Shown here: one piece after another, positions 10,291 through 22,533 of the stretch
Layout of the letters: the number at the start of each line of letters is the position of its first letter
How positions within the stretch are numbered: the stretch's first letter is position 1
Assembly: GCA_009363875.1 (NCBI GenBank)
Contig: CM018695.1
Location: forward strand, 46,557,935-46,621,934
Direction of reading: 5' to 3'
From: Mikania micrantha
Lineage: Eukaryota; Streptophyta; Magnoliopsida; Asterales; Asteraceae
DNA: 64,000 nucleotides
The notes under the pieces: generated by a model
Told to the model about the DNA's origin: nothing
Seen by the model: only the letters and a program-made list of their open reading frames with translations
The model's database searches: none
Program-made: the position numbers and the translations under genes

Positions 10291-13209
10291 TGTCACACCC
10301 CCAAATTCCCACTCGTGGTGTCAGTCCACGTGGGTGTGACGTGGCTAGGATCACAGCTCATGGTCATATTGAACGACTCTATATGAGTTAACTCAATCAT
10401 ACAATTTGTAAAATAAGACTAGTTTCATAAGTTTAGCAGCGGAAAAGTTCATCATTAAAGCAGCGGAAATAAGTAATCAGAACTACACTGTTAACATTGT
10501 TTAAAATGACAAAAATCAAAACATAAGCCTAGGATTAGAGTCTATATGTATGCAGACTCTCTTGTGCATCTCCATGTGCCTCCTAGCTCATGCTGTTCAG
10601 TTACCTGAGAATACATGCTAAAGTGTGTCAACATAAAGTTGGTGAGTTCACAGATTTAAGTATTGGAAAGCAGTAAAACAGTTATATATATTGGGTATGT
10701 TAAGTAGTTCTGTTGGATCTACGATCCGTGGAGTGTGTCATGTCATCTTACCGAAACTCGACTGTTTCCATTTGCCTCTGTGGGTCATCGCGGAACCCGA
10801 CATCAACATCGATATTACACTTGTTATGACATCCTGTCAACGTTGTTGCCGAGTGGGGTTGGTCAAACCCAGTAGTACTACGTAATAACGACTCGTTTGT
10901 ACACAACTAACGGTAAGGGTGCAGAGGACTTGTTGCGATAATAGTACACTCAAAATAGTTTTTCGACATACCAGTCATATATCTAAAACAGTTGCATAGC
11001 ATTCTCACCCCAAAAGATTAGTAAAACAGTTAAGAGTAAAAGTGGGGCTGTAAACTCACCTGAGTCTGCTTGAGTGCGTTCTTACGAGAACGGAGTAGCT
11101 CGCTGGCTAGTAGTTACCTATATCACATAGGTGTTATGATTTTGTGATCATATTTGCGTTGGTCTCACAGGACCGTATTCGTGTCTAAACAACTCCTGGT
11201 TGTTATGTGGGTCGCGTTGACTGTGGTTGACCGTGTTGGTCGTGTTGACCGTGTTTGACCTAACGACCCGTTGGTGACGGTTTTGGATCAAGTGTTCGTG
11301 TAGTGTGTGGTTTGGTGTCGTGTGATGTGCACGGATACCAAAAGTCATTCCTATGAGGAAACTTACTATTTATAGTAAGTTCCTATTTTAGGAAAGTTTC
11401 CACATTTAGGCAAGTCATGCATTAAATCACATTCCGATTGTTCTAACATGCATATTTATCCTAAATGAGCATGTTATCAAATAGCACATCGTTACACACA
11501 GCCGGTTTAACATAGTTTGCGCGTAAAAGTTTCTAAAATTAGAAAGTTTCTAAAATAAGCACATTTCATCAAGTTTAACAACCCACATAATCTAATATCA
11601 TTATCTTAGTCCTAAATAACCCATTAATCATGATCATTACAACTAACATGTGACAAATCATTAACTTGGCAAAATAAAGTTACTATATTTAGTAACTTAT
11701 GAAAATAACACAAAATCAAGTCTCCCAATATCATATTCCTTTCAATATCATCATATAATCACCAAATAAACATGTTAGACTCATAACATTATCATACCTA
11801 TCAACAAGTTGCGAACTTACGATAAAAAGTTACTATTTATAGTAACATTCATGAAAATCATCCTTTTGACAATTCTAAACATTCCAACACATCAATATGT
11901 CATCCTCTTAGTTTCTAAACATCATGTTAAACATAACATATAGATCTAAACATGCAAATGCGGTCATTTCCTCAAAAATACCCATTTTGTAACATAAAAG
12001 TTTCCATATTTAGTAATAATGTAACTAGGCATGCTTTCGATCAAAATCAATACTTCTACACATTGTAATCCATCATCAATATCGCTTATCATAACATTTT
12101 ATTATCAAAAATCATGTATAAACACTTAGATCATTCATGCATGTATTCAAAAGTACCTATCTCATCACAAATCAACATATGGCCATTTAAATCAATAGAA
12201 ATCGTCATAGATCATTATCAAACCACCAAATCAGTGATAAACACATTCAAAAATTCGTGATTAAAGTGGTGGTGGTGATGCATGTGGGTATTACCCCTTG
12301 CATGTGTGCTCATATGCGATTTTAAGAAGTTTTGACCATAGAAACTACCTCCAAGGCTTCTTTGGGTGCTTGAATCTCAATGGAACAGAACTAGAGAGCT
12401 TCAAAAGCTTCTGGAAATCGTCTCCACAGCAGTTCCCACCATTCAAGATGTTAGGTGATGTGTTCTAGTCTTCTCGAGCCTTCAAAATCTCCAAGAATGA
12501 GCTCCAATGGCTCTTAGATGGCTCCAATATGGTTAGTGGTGGTGTAACAGGGTGATAATGGCCGCACAAGGAGTTCTCAGTCGAGGGATTTGGAATAGGT
12601 TAGCCAGAAATGATTTCATCTAGGTTTAATAAAGATTTTGCGTGTTGGGGTCGTCGCGTACCGCGGAGATTGCCTAAAAAGCAACCCCGCGTACCGCGGT
12701 GATTAAAATAATCATTCTGTTCCCGAAACACGCCGTGTACCGCGGTGGTGGAAGTTGATCGGTTGTCGCGTACCGCGATGGTTTTCGGAGAATTCAAATT
12801 CTCCCGCTCGAGCTTCGCGTACCGCGAAGGCCCAATTGGGTGCCCATCGCGTACCGCGATGGGTCTCGGTTGAGCCCAATAGGCCCAATTTCATTGTTTT
12901 GGACCGAATTTCTCGTATTTCTCGAATACGATCATCGTTTCTCGACACTTAAGCGTTGTTCTACTAAATTAGGTTCTCCGGAACCTAATTGTGCAGTGTA
13001 TGTGTACTGTGGTTCGATCCGTTCACCAACGTTCGTCATTCAAGACACGTGCAAGTTCTGTGCGATAATTTCTCGAATTATCGGTGTGTTTGGTCCGTTG
13101 TGCCACGTGTCACACTAAATACAATTATTCTAGTGCCACGTATGAAATAATAATACACTTTATTATTAAAATAAAATAAATGCTGACCTGGAATTTGCGT
13201 GGTGTCACA
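10291..13209 (-). repeat. 5' LTR of element A
   Basis: It is 2919 bp, from tgtcacaccc to gtgtcaca, and nearly identical to 2042-4959. The promoter for the element should lie here on the minus strand. It repeats the six CGCGTACCGCG motifs (about 12654-12861). The right end is followed directly by the second agtta. Confidence 0.95.
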
Positions 13210-13214
13210 AGTTA
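13210..13214. repeat. Right target-site duplication of element A (agtta)
   Basis: An exact copy of 2037-2041. Joining the flanks without element A restores a continuous end of B's integrase region and its 3' tail, which confirms the insertion site. Confidence 0.93.
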
Positions 13215-14530
13215 GGGGTAATTGGACTTCATGTGATCTTCGCTTTCCCAAGTAAACTCGGGCCCACGTTTTGAATTCCAACGAACCTTGACAATCTGAA
13301 TATGGTTTCGTCTTAGTTGTTTAACCTTGCGATCCATAATCTCCAAAGGTTTTTCGATAAAGTGTAGATGTTCGTCCAAGTGAATTTCTTCAACTGGTAT
13401 GACGAGTGATTCATCAGCAAAGTATTTCTTCAAGTTCAAGACGTGAAACACATCATGCCCCCCACTAAGTTCATCAGGTAACCCTAGTCTATACGCCATA
13501 GGACCAATACGTTCAATGATTTCGAACGGTCCCACGTATCGTGGTGCTAATTTGCCTTTCTTTCCAAAACGGACTACTCCTTTCAACTGGGATACCTTTA
13601 ATATTACACGGTCTCCCACTTGGAATTCCAACGGCTTGCACCGTTTGTCGGCATAGCTCTTTTGTCTGCTTCTGGTCACTTGTAGCCTTTGTTGAATCTA
13701 AGCAATCTTGTCAGTAGTTTCATGAATAAGTTATGGCCCTGTTATTTGATTATCTCCCACTTCAGTCCAACACATCAGTGATCGACATTTTCGACCATAA
13801 AGAGCCTCGAACGGTGCACATCCGATACAGTTGTGGTAACTATTGTTGTAGGAGAATTCAATCAGTGGCAAATGAGAGTCCCAATTTCCACCGAAGTCTA
13901 ACACACAGGTTCTCAACATGTCCTCCGGGGTCTGTATGGTACGTTCGCTCTGACCGTCCGTTTGCGGATGGTAAGCTGTACTCAGATTTAAGTGTGTCCC
14001 CAGATATTTCAGCAATGATTCCCAGAACCTCGATGTAAATCTGCTGTCTCGATCTGAAATGATAGACAATGGCACACCGTGACGTACCACTATCTCATTT
14101 ATGTATAGTCTTGCCAGCTTATCCATCGTGTAGGTCTCACGCATTGGAAAGAAGTGAGCAGATTTGGTTAATCGATCAACGATAACCCAAATAGTATCAT
14201 TACCATAGGAAGTGCAGGGTAGCTTGGTAATTAAGTCCATAACTATTTGTTCCGACTTCCGGAGCAGAATTTCAGGCTGTTACAGTAAACCTGACGGCTT
14301 CTGGTGTTCCGTCTTTACCAGGCACACGTAAGGCATCAACCTACGTACTCGGCTATGTCTTTCTTCATACCCGGCCACTAATAAAATCCCCGTAAGTCTT
14401 GGTACATTTTATCAGCACCCGGATGTACAGAGTACTTGGTCTTGTGTGCTTCATCAAAGATAAGCTTTCTCAATACATCCACTGCAGGAATCCATGCACG
14501 ATCCCTGTAGTAGATGACTCCATCAAGCTT
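13215..14530 (-). pseudogene. Integrase of element B, partly intact, interrupted by A
   Basis: Two frames carry most of the protein. Bases 14240-13731 hold the core domain with the full catalytic set: Asp in MDLITKLP, Asp in ISDRDSRF and Glu in DGQSERTIQ. Bases 13679-13212 hold the DNA-binding and chromodomain-like C-terminus (GDRVILKV, GKLAPRYVGPF, VKVRWNSKRGPEFTW). The zinc region (14241-14530) is broken. Frames shift near 13680-13730 and 14240. Element A inserted a few codons from the end, after a YP dipeptide that relatives follow with HLF. B is clearly older than A. Confidence 0.88.
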
Positions 14531-14533
14531 TGT

Positions 14534-15692
14534 TTAAAATTGCTTTTCTGCTCCACAATCCAGTTCTTTCTTCAAGTTTCCTCGTTCAACTGCCTCTTGC
14601 TGTGCTTGAATAAATTCGTCACGTAAGCTTGTCTGCACAGTCATTCCCATTGCTCTGACGCGCAAGGGTTTGACCCGTTCCTTCTGGCTCAAGGCATCGG
14701 CTAAAACTTTTGCCTTGCTCGGATGGTACTTGATTACACAGTTGTAATCATTTAAAAGTTCAACCCATTGTCGTTGTCGCATGTTCAGTTCCTTCTGGTC
14801 GAATATATGCTACAGACTCTTGTGATCAGTAAATATTGTACATTTGGTGCCATATAAGTAATGTCTCTAGATCTTCTGTGCGAATATCACTGCTCCTAAT
14901 TCCAGGTCATGAGTGGTGTAGTTATTCTCTTTAATCTTTAGTTGTCTCGAGGCATACGCAATGACTTTGTCTCACTACATCAACACGCAATCAAGTCCCT
15001 GATGGGATGCATCACAGTACACCACAAAGTCATCACAACCTTCTGGGAAAGATAAGATTGGAGCATCACATAGCTTTTGCTTCAAAGTCTGAAAAGCATC
15101 TTCTTGCTTCTGTTCCCAAACAAATGGCTCGCTTTTCTGTGTTAAATTGGTGAGAGGCAGTGCTATCCTAGAAAAGTTCGAGATAAACCTTCTATAATAA
15201 CCTGCTAGACATAGAAAAGACCGTATCTCCGTCGGTGTCTTCGGAGTATCCCAGTTCTTTATTGCTTCGATCTTGGCAGGGTCTACATGTATTCCCTCAC
15301 TGTTGACTATGTGACCCAGTAATTTAACTTCTCTAAGCCAAAATTCACACTTAGAGAATTTGGCATAAAGTTTCTCTTCCTTCAACAGCTCCAAGATCAT
15401 TCTGAGAAGTTGCTCGTGCTCTGCTTTGCTTTTGGAATAGATTAGTATGTCATCAATGAATACAATGACAAACTGATCCAAATACGGCTTGCACACTCGG
15501 TTCATGAGGTCCATGAAAACCGCTGGTGCATTCGTCAACCCAAAAGGCATCACCATAAACTCGTAATGCCCATATCTGGTACGAAACGTCGTCTTCGATA
15601 TGTCTTTGTCTTCGACTCTAAGCTGATGATATCCGGACCGTAAGTTGATCTTTGAAAAATACTGAGATCCTTGTAGTTGGTCAAACAAATCA
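14534..15692 (-). pseudogene. Reverse transcriptase and RNase H of element B, truncated
   Basis: The minus-strand frame 15688-14975 reads through the RT palm (FDQLQGSQYFSKINL, MPFGLTNAPAVFMDLMNRV, FIDDILIYSKS) into the RNase H start (VVYCDASHQGLDCVL). Bases 14782-14534 carry the RNase H end and tether (VLADALSQKE). A frame break separates the two. The upstream end stops abruptly at about 15692 within RT, where copia sequence begins; B's first RT motifs, protease, gag and 5' LTR are not in the window. Confidence 0.88.
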
Positions 15693-17638
15693 TCTTGTAA
15701 AAATTCAAATAGTGCTTGTAGATTTGGCTTTTCAGTTTTTAGAAGAAAATTTTGACCATTTTTATCTTTTATTATTTTATCTACTTCCAGGTTTTTATTG
15801 GCGAGCTGTTTTTCAAGATCTTGGTTTTGTTATTGTAACAAAACATTTGCTTTCTTTTTTTTTGCAAATGCTTCAACACAAGATTCAGAATATAGTTTTT
15901 CTAGAAGAGCAGGAGATACTGAGCATTGGATGAATCAGCATGAGGTTGGTCAGAAGAGGTAGAGGTTTCACCAATGGCCATTAGTGCGAAGTTAGTATGC
16001 TCATTGGTTATGAGGACATGCCCTGCATCATCAGGCAGGTTGCTTCAATCCACATACTCTTGAGTGAAAAGAGTAGGCTAGCTAGATTCGGAGGTTTGGA
16101 AAGCTGGGCGTGGAGTAGGTATTTGAGAAGAAGAAGGTGAGACGATTTGAAGAGGAGAAGGCATGAGCTGATAAACACAGCCATTTGCAGTTTGTACATA
16201 ATGAACAGTTGATAAAGGTGAATTCTAAACAATATGAGCCGTAGCCTGAGTTGTATTATGTTTTGGGTAATGAGAGTAGGTTGAGGAAGAACTTGTGTTA
16301 AGAAAAGTCACATAATGTGAAGAAAAATTGTTAGGGGCATGTCTGCATTCCCTAGCAAAATGTCATGTGCCATGACACCTATAGCACTGAACTTCTGCTT
16401 TTTTTAGACCGATCATGGTCTTGCCATGGATATCAGGGATTTTTCTTCCTGTCCTTTTGTATAACTTGTTAGTTCTTATGCTCAAAAGGGCAAGTTAATT
16501 TAGGATATCCATCTCTTCCAAGTCATCACTTGGAATATGATGGAGATCATCCATTATGAAGCTCAAGTTGTCAGGAGTAAGAGTAGCGTCATCACATGAA
16601 GAAAAATAAGTTGTGATGCTAGTGGTAATTTCAATGCGTTCATCATAACTCTGATCAGTATTCTCAGAGTTGTGAGAACGACTAACGAGAGCCGTGTTTC
16701 CTTGGACATACTACTCAGTTGATTTACCAGACTTTATTAGTTTTCTTTTCTGGTCAATCTCACAATCAAATTTGAGTAGCTTACCATGAAATTGGGTAAG
16801 CGTGAGATTGCCAAAGTCTGGAGAAGATCTCATGAAAATGGAATAAGTTTCCAATTTGTCAGGAAGAGATCTCATAAAACGATTGAGTATATCGGAAGTT
16901 GGGTAGACTTGACCCGTTAGTTTTAGTTCACTAAGAAGAGAAGTGAAACTTTCAAATTGTTGATTCAATGACTCATTATTAAGTTGAGAAAATGTTTCAT
17001 ATTGTTGAGCTAATATCTCCCTAGTATTAGACACAACATCATCCGTTCCACCGAACTATTCTTTTATGGCATCCCATAAATCTTTTGCAGATTCATGGTG
17101 AAGGAGACATGAATAGATCTCTTAGGGAGTGCCATTGCTAATTTGGCATGAGCCTTAGAATCAAGCTCCAGTTTCAGATGATCTTCCTTGGTATAATTGT
17201 GAGGATCTTTTGGAATTGATTCACCAGTTTCAGTGTCCAAGACCATAGGATTATGTTGTCCGAACAAAACTGACCTCCAACAACCAGTATGGTTGTTGGA
17301 CAACAAATGTATCATCCTCTTCTACCATATATTATACCAGTGTCTAAGTAGTATAGGGGGTTTTGTTGCAGAGCCAGTGTTAAGAGGATCTAGATTGGAT
17401 TTTTCTGTCATTAAGAATCAATAAGAGAAGATCAATGGATAGCTGATATCTCTAAGTTGTTCACTGGAATGGTTTTGAATACACAGTTGAGTTCAAAACC
17501 AAACACTTTTAGTAGAGTGAAAACAGTTTATGCAAAGAAGTAAAGTGAAAAGTTATTATAGAGAAGTTTTAAGCAATCGGTTATCAAGAAGAGCTCTGAT
17601 TTTTAGGCTTGATGGTTAAATCAAGAACTGAATAACAT
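15693..17638 (-). pseudogene. SIRE-like Ty1/copia gag, decayed
   Basis: Read right to left after the primer binding site: 17315-17064 carries a copia gag N-terminus (GQHNPMVLDTETGE, KAHAKLAMALP). Bases 17034-16711 carry a UBN2-like gag segment (ETFSQLNNESLNQQFESF, GNLTLTQFHGKLLKFD). Near 16340-16400 a zinc knuckle of the form CYRCHGT-x-HFARECR has a stop at the x position. Bases 16300-15693 read as a Lys/Gln-rich coiled-coil tail with stops. A long coiled-coil gag is usual in SIRE/Maximus elements. The relic is cut at about 15693 against element B's RT, and no pol is left. Confidence 0.78.
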
Positions 17639-17650
17639 GCTCTAATACCA
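17639..17650 (-). other. Primer binding site of the copia relic
   Basis: The minus strand reads TGGTATTAGAGC two bases after the LTR end, one change from the initiator-Met complement TGGTATCAGAGC. This marks 17653-18450 as a 5' LTR for the gag on its left. Confidence 0.8.
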
Positions 17651-17652
17651 AT

Positions 17653-18450
17653 TGTAGGACCGGGGGGATTTTTACGTGGATATCTGCCTTTAGACACTAG
17701 GGTCAAAGACTAGGTATTAAATCCCTCTTGAGTTAAAGTTTTGATTGTTTCAACTGATTGCTAAGTTAGCTAAAGAGATAAAACAGAGAAATAGCACAAG
17801 GAATTTTCCGGGAATTCAATTCAAGTATTGCATAGAATGTTTGGATATAAATACCCAAACATTCAATTTTACAGGACAAAAACAATGAATAGCTAACACT
17901 GTTTCAAACACTGAATCAACATAAAAGTACAACTAATACAAAGGCAACAACAATGGAAACATAAGTCTTCAGAAGTTCTTCAGTCTTTGTTTCTTCCGTT
18001 GTTGAAGTACTTGTTGTGAGTTTAGTGGTTATTCTTCAGAAGATGATCTTCAAAAGCTAGTCTTCAGAAACTGATCATCGGTTGTTATTATTTGATCAGT
18101 GATTGTCTTCTGGAGCAGTGGTTGTCTTCCGATCAGCTATTGTCTTCCGCTGGAGAAGAATCTGTGGTTGTTCTTTTGTGAACCATCCATGGTTGTTATT
18201 CAATAGTTGAGCTGCATGGTTGTTTTTTCACAGATTGGAGGGTGTGGTTGAGTATCCATCAAAGAACCACCTTTTGATTCCTGCTATAGAATGAGTGAGC
18301 TAAGGAGATTCATTGGCAAAAGACTTTTGTGGTTGAGGAGAAAGAGGAAGAAAAGAAGTATATGATGACGGCTAGTGTATGATCTCTCTCCTTTTGATCT
18401 GGGATACGGAGTCAAGCACCTTTTTGACCACTGCATGCTGATGAGGTACA
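17653..18450 (-). repeat. LTR of SIRE-like copia relic
   Basis: The proposed LTR is 798 bp, tgtagga... to ...gaggtaca on the plus strand, giving TGTAC...CCTACA on the transcribed strand. Its left edge is fixed by the primer binding site; the right edge is inferred from the terminal TGTA/TACA symmetry and the ORF stop just beyond. There is no second LTR in the window. It contains repeats of ggttgt/cttcagaag-type motifs near 17960-18240. Confidence 0.68.
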
Positions 18451-18476
18451 AAGTCCTTCAATAGGATAGGTTTGAA

Positions 18477-19180
18477 TTATTCTTCAATATCTATCCATGG
18501 ATTGAACTTTCCATCCAATGATGGATGACCACCACCAGTACTTTCTAAGGGATTATTCAGCAGTTGATCAATTATTGTGTTTGGTGCACCTTCCTTGGTT
18601 TGTGAGGCTTTGGAAGATACCAAAGCTGTGAAATAAGAAGGAGATTCTTGCCAAAGTTCAGGGTGGTCACTGTGAACCCTTTGGAATTTGGACCATTCAT
18701 CAAACAGAGTGTTATCCTTCCATCTCATGATGGTGTTCCTAGAATCCCAAGCATTTTGGACAAGGATATGCTTTATTCTTTCCCTCTGTTCGACAGTTTT
18801 CTTCTTTTTATTTTCTTCCTCTATTCTTTTAGAAAGGACTTCAGCTTCCTTTCTAAGGCTTGTGATATCCCAGTTCATGAAGGTTTCTACTTTGTACTTA
18901 CCTTCGTTTGACTAGAATTTTATGATCTTCTCCCTCTCAGTATGATAGACTTTATCTTGTTGCTGATCAGTGAGGATTATCTGATCCTGGTATGCCTTGA
19001 TAAGCTCTTCTCCTTCAAGGCCAAAAGCTTCAAGATCAGCTAAGATCTTCTTCTCCTTTTCATCCTATTCATATATTTTCTTCTGAATTTTCTTAGTTAA
19101 AGGGATGTGCCTCTTTGGGGAGTAAGATTTTCTATGAGGAAAGGTTTGAAGTATGTTAGCTATAGCCTCAGCTGGTTTTA
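18477..19180 (-). pseudogene. Coiled-coil ORF, possible 3' ORF of a SIRE-like element
   Basis: A minus-strand frame of about 230 codons has two internal stops (near 18914 and 19065). The last 133 codons are open (18878-18477). It is rich in Lys, Glu and Gln with heptad-like spacing (ITSLRKEAEVLSKRIEEEN), then Trp-rich (WKDNTLFDEWSKF, HPELWQESPSYF). I do not recognise a catalytic domain. SIRE elements carry an extra ORF between pol and the 3' LTR, and this ORF ends 26 bp from the LTR, so it may be that. It could also be the end of an unrelated polyprotein. Confidence 0.5.
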
Positions 19181-19267
19181 AAAAAATTCTAATGCCACGT
19201 ATACAATAACAATTTATTTTAGTATTTAATTTAATGTGTTGCTGACCTATAAATTGCGGGGTGTCAC
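19181..19267 (-). repeat. Fragment of a Tekay-like LTR terminus
   Basis: About 87 bp resembles the last bases of element A's LTR: taatgccacgtat, then an A+T-rich part, then gctgacctataaattgcggggtgtcaca. Only the terminus remains. It is evidence of another, mostly deleted, Tekay copy here. Confidence 0.7.
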
Positions 19268-19819
19268 ATACCTATTAATACTCGGGCTGACTTGGGAACC
19301 ATATTGGAGGAAACAATATGAGATTGTTGAACGATTTCTATGATTATTTTAAAAACAAGTATACGAACCACATATCAGTAAATAGATAGATAAGATGAAA
19401 TTTGTGAATCAAGTAAAAACATTGTTGATTCCTAACATGATTCTTATAAGCATATCTGACTTAGTTCTTGTTTAAGGTGCATGGTGAGTATAAAATATGA
19501 TGGAGAGGCTAGAGAGTCTCACGAATTCTGTAGTAAGGAATTGGTTGTTAACACCAAATAGATAATTATTAATAATGTTACCTGGTCTTGGCATTTATAG
19601 TAGTGATCCAGCAGCACTCTCGAGACCCTTAAGGATCCTGCATTAGAATAAAATCTCTCAAATTGTTTTCTAGGGGATCCTTAAGCATTTAATATAGGAT
19701 CCTTAGATTAGTTGAAGGATAATTTCTAGATTTTAGCATCACAAATAGGAAGAATGAATACGAAGATTTTGGAATTGCTTGATGATACTTCTAGTATAGG
19801 CTGGATTAAATCTGGTACA
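19268..19819 (-). repeat. Diverged LTR-like fragment related to LTR G
   Basis: This stretch shares blocks with LTR G (43601-43771 and 52802-53061), for example atgattat/attctta, cacatatcagtaaatagata, cattgttgattcctaacatgat and gagaggctagagag. It has no ORF. It is cut at 19819 by element D and no matching right part could be traced after 40597. It also has several ggatcctta motifs near 19630-19710. Confidence 0.55.
19815..19819. repeat. Left target-site duplication of element D (gtaca)
   Basis: gtaca precedes the LTR start tgtcacacccc and recurs exactly at 40593-40597 after the other LTR. Confidence 0.9.
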
Positions 19820-22496
19820 TGTCACACCCCGACCGGTGGCGGAATATGCCGGGGCATGATATGTGAATGATTGTTCATAAGCTCATGATTTCTAATTCAA
19901 TGTTTCATATTTAAAATAGTAATTACAATGATATTACATTACAAGTTCAAAGTCAAATAAAAATTTAAGAATACAAAACTTAAGTCTTTGACAAAACAAT
20001 ATAGGTCCATCTTCCTAATAGTAACTATCACACATGTAAAGTAATTGTCAACTAAATGAATAGTTGGTGAGTAGTCACATGATCATAATAGTATAAGTTT
20101 CAAAGTATGCAAACCTTAATAGCAATGTATATGAATATTATATTATGAATGTCACAAGCAAGTGTAAATGGAGTACCAGTCCTTTTTAACACTAACGCGA
20201 AGAGAGCGTGACTCTTTTAGGAACCAAGTACTAAGTATATGTGCAGAAAAGCATAAGAATAAGTATGAATACACCACAAGATCAACACATAATAAGAATT
20301 CAACTACAAAGCATTATAGTTTGCATATGTTTCAAGAATAGCATAAAGTTTAAGCATTTGAATAATGATATGTGTGACAGCCCCAAAATAATATAAAACC
20401 AAAAGGGGATGTGAAAACTCACATGTTTGCTAAGCACTTCCAAAAATTACAACTTAAGCAAGTTGTGTAATATCAAGCACTTGTTAACCTGTTTTTGAAA
20501 TAACATGTATAAGAATATGTCTACAAGTTCCTTAGTCTCTAATCATTCTAAGGCATAATACGAGCTTAAACTTATAAGACTTAGGTTTGATTCTTTAGCC
20601 ATACTTTGTATAAACTTTTAAAGTTTACAAAAAGTTAGGCTTCCTTAGTTCAATAAATGAAATAATTTATAAGTTCAAATAAATAAATTTATTTTTATTA
20701 ACTTAATATTTAAAGTTAAGATACCTTACAACAAAAATTTTATAAAGACTTCCTTAAGATATAAATAAAATTATACAAAGTTTATTTGAATAGAATTTTG
20801 CAATTATATTTATTAAAATGAATCGTAGTTTAAGTTTTATAAGAATGAATTAATAAAAATAATTTGAATTATAAAAATTTTAGTTCTCATAATAAAACAG
20901 GAAGTTCTAAATGCTTTTTGAGAACATTTTGCATATTTTATACATTTTATAGATTTTGTATATTGTTTTATATGTAAGAAAACAATGATTTTAAACTTTT
21001 ATTAATATATAAATGACTTATAACATCAAAATATTATTCTAAAAATTTTCAGAATGTCAAGAAATCGTTTTAAAATAATTATTTAGAATTTTCTAGATTT
21101 TATTACATTAAAACAATTATTATTGTATTTATAATATAACTTATTTAAAGAAATAATAACAAAATAATATTATGTAATTAATTAAAACTTTACAGAACCT
21201 TTTAAAAGGTCAAAACAAAATATTTTGTAGGATTTTATAACAAACCCAGAATTTTTAAACCTTCAAATAAATAAAAACAATGGGATTTTTTTAACAAAAA
21301 CCAGTTCTGCATGCTCCAGACCGGAATAGAACTTTTGTCTACACCACCCAGCCCCAGCGCCCTAACCGCTGGGCTGGGTGAGTAGTTTGTTTATGATGTC
21401 TGAAACGAATTAATGTTAAACAAACCACCCTGTTCTTCCCTAATTCATTAAAAGTCGAAACCCTAGCTTGATCCTAGCCCGGATTTGTTCTATGCTAAGA
21501 GACGACTCTAATGAGCATATACTTACCTGTAATCGTTTCGTTCGAAGGGGGTTTGAGTTCGTGGAAGGTTCGGATGATCTTGAGCTTGGATCTACCGTTC
21601 GAAGCAATATCAGAATGTTAGGCTACTTCTAGTCGACTCAGAGACTTGTCGCGACGGTGTGTGTGTGTGTAATTTGATTATGGTGAGCAAAAGTTACGGA
21701 TTCGAGTAGAAGATTTGTTTAAACGATCGGTTAGGTGTAATCATGGATTAGACATGTAATTAGGTGCAATTAAAGCATTAATTATTGTCGTTAGAGGTTG
21801 GCATATGTTCGGCCGAGCGTGCTTGTGCCATAAATGGCCTGATTTATCGATTGGGTGAGGTGGTCGGCATCGGTGATTTGAACGGGGGAGGGGGTTGGGC
21901 ATTTGCTGAAAGTTTAGAGAAATGGCAGAACAGGTCCCCCTTGTTCTGCCCATTGACACCTTTGCCCGAAACTTCTCGTACTCACACATATAGTTTCGGT
22001 TTTTACAGAAACAGCCCTTGTAGTTATATAACCTATTAGTTTTTGGTTTAAAAGCTTTTATAAGATTTATAAAATAAGTTTTGCAACTTATTAAGTTTTA
22101 TAAAGTCAAAAAAAAATGTTAATATCACATATTAGTTAATAAGGTTAAATAGTTTAAATAAACTTTATTAGGCTTTATTTATTAATAATGGTGTATAAAT
22201 ACATATATTTATAAGATTTATAAAATGAGTTTTATAACTTAATGACTTATTAAGTTTATAAAATCGTAAATAATGTTTATACATACGTATACATATACAT
22301 ATATATATATATAATATTTGTTTACACAAAACTTAAATAAATTTGATTAAAATCTTTATAGTTTAAATACTTGTATATATATACACACATCAATTTACAT
22401 ATATTTTAAAGATAAAATGTTTGAAACTCAACATGATTCTCATAACTCGATTATGCTTTTACAAAAATTAAAAATCGAAAATACGCAATTGTTACA
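19820..22496 (-). repeat. 3' LTR of element D
   Basis: A 2677-bp sequence from tgtcacaccc to attgttaca. It has a very A+T-rich part (20590-21300), a (GT)n run near 21657-21670 and a (TA)n run near 22300. The partner LTR lacks about 1.1 kb of it (about 20178-21322). Confidence 0.9.
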
Positions 22497-22533
22497 GTCT
22501 CCCCTACTTTAGAGAATTTCGTCCCGAAATTAA
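22497..22533 (-). other. Polypurine tract and 3' tail of element D
   Basis: On the minus strand, ctaaagtaggggagact directly precedes the LTR. The neighbouring tttcgtcccgaaatt phrase is shared with elements A and B (C has tttcatcccgaaatt). Confidence 0.7.

Larger units (their letters stand above)
2042..13209 (-). mobile_element. Full-length Tekay-like Ty3/gypsy retrotransposon (element A)
   Basis: An 11.17-kb element with two LTRs of 2918 and 2919 bp, a 5-bp TSD, an initiator-Met-type primer binding site beside the right LTR and a purine tract beside the left LTR; transcription therefore runs right to left. Order on the minus strand: 5' LTR, leader, gag, PR, RT, RNase H, INT with a chromodomain-like C-terminus, 3' LTR. 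I counted about 30 differences between the LTRs by eye (roughly 1%), so the insertion is young. gag is a single open frame, whereas pol is full of stops and frameshifts. It sits inside the older element B. Confidence 0.95.

Noticed and set aside
2448..11348. Repeated 60-90-codon frames near 2450, 2900, 4500 and 10690, 11150, 12750
   Set aside because: They are matching positions of the two LTRs of element A and have no recognisable domain.
16008..16232. 74-codon minus-strand hydrophobic frame
   Set aside because: It is out of frame with the surrounding copia gag coiled-coil region.
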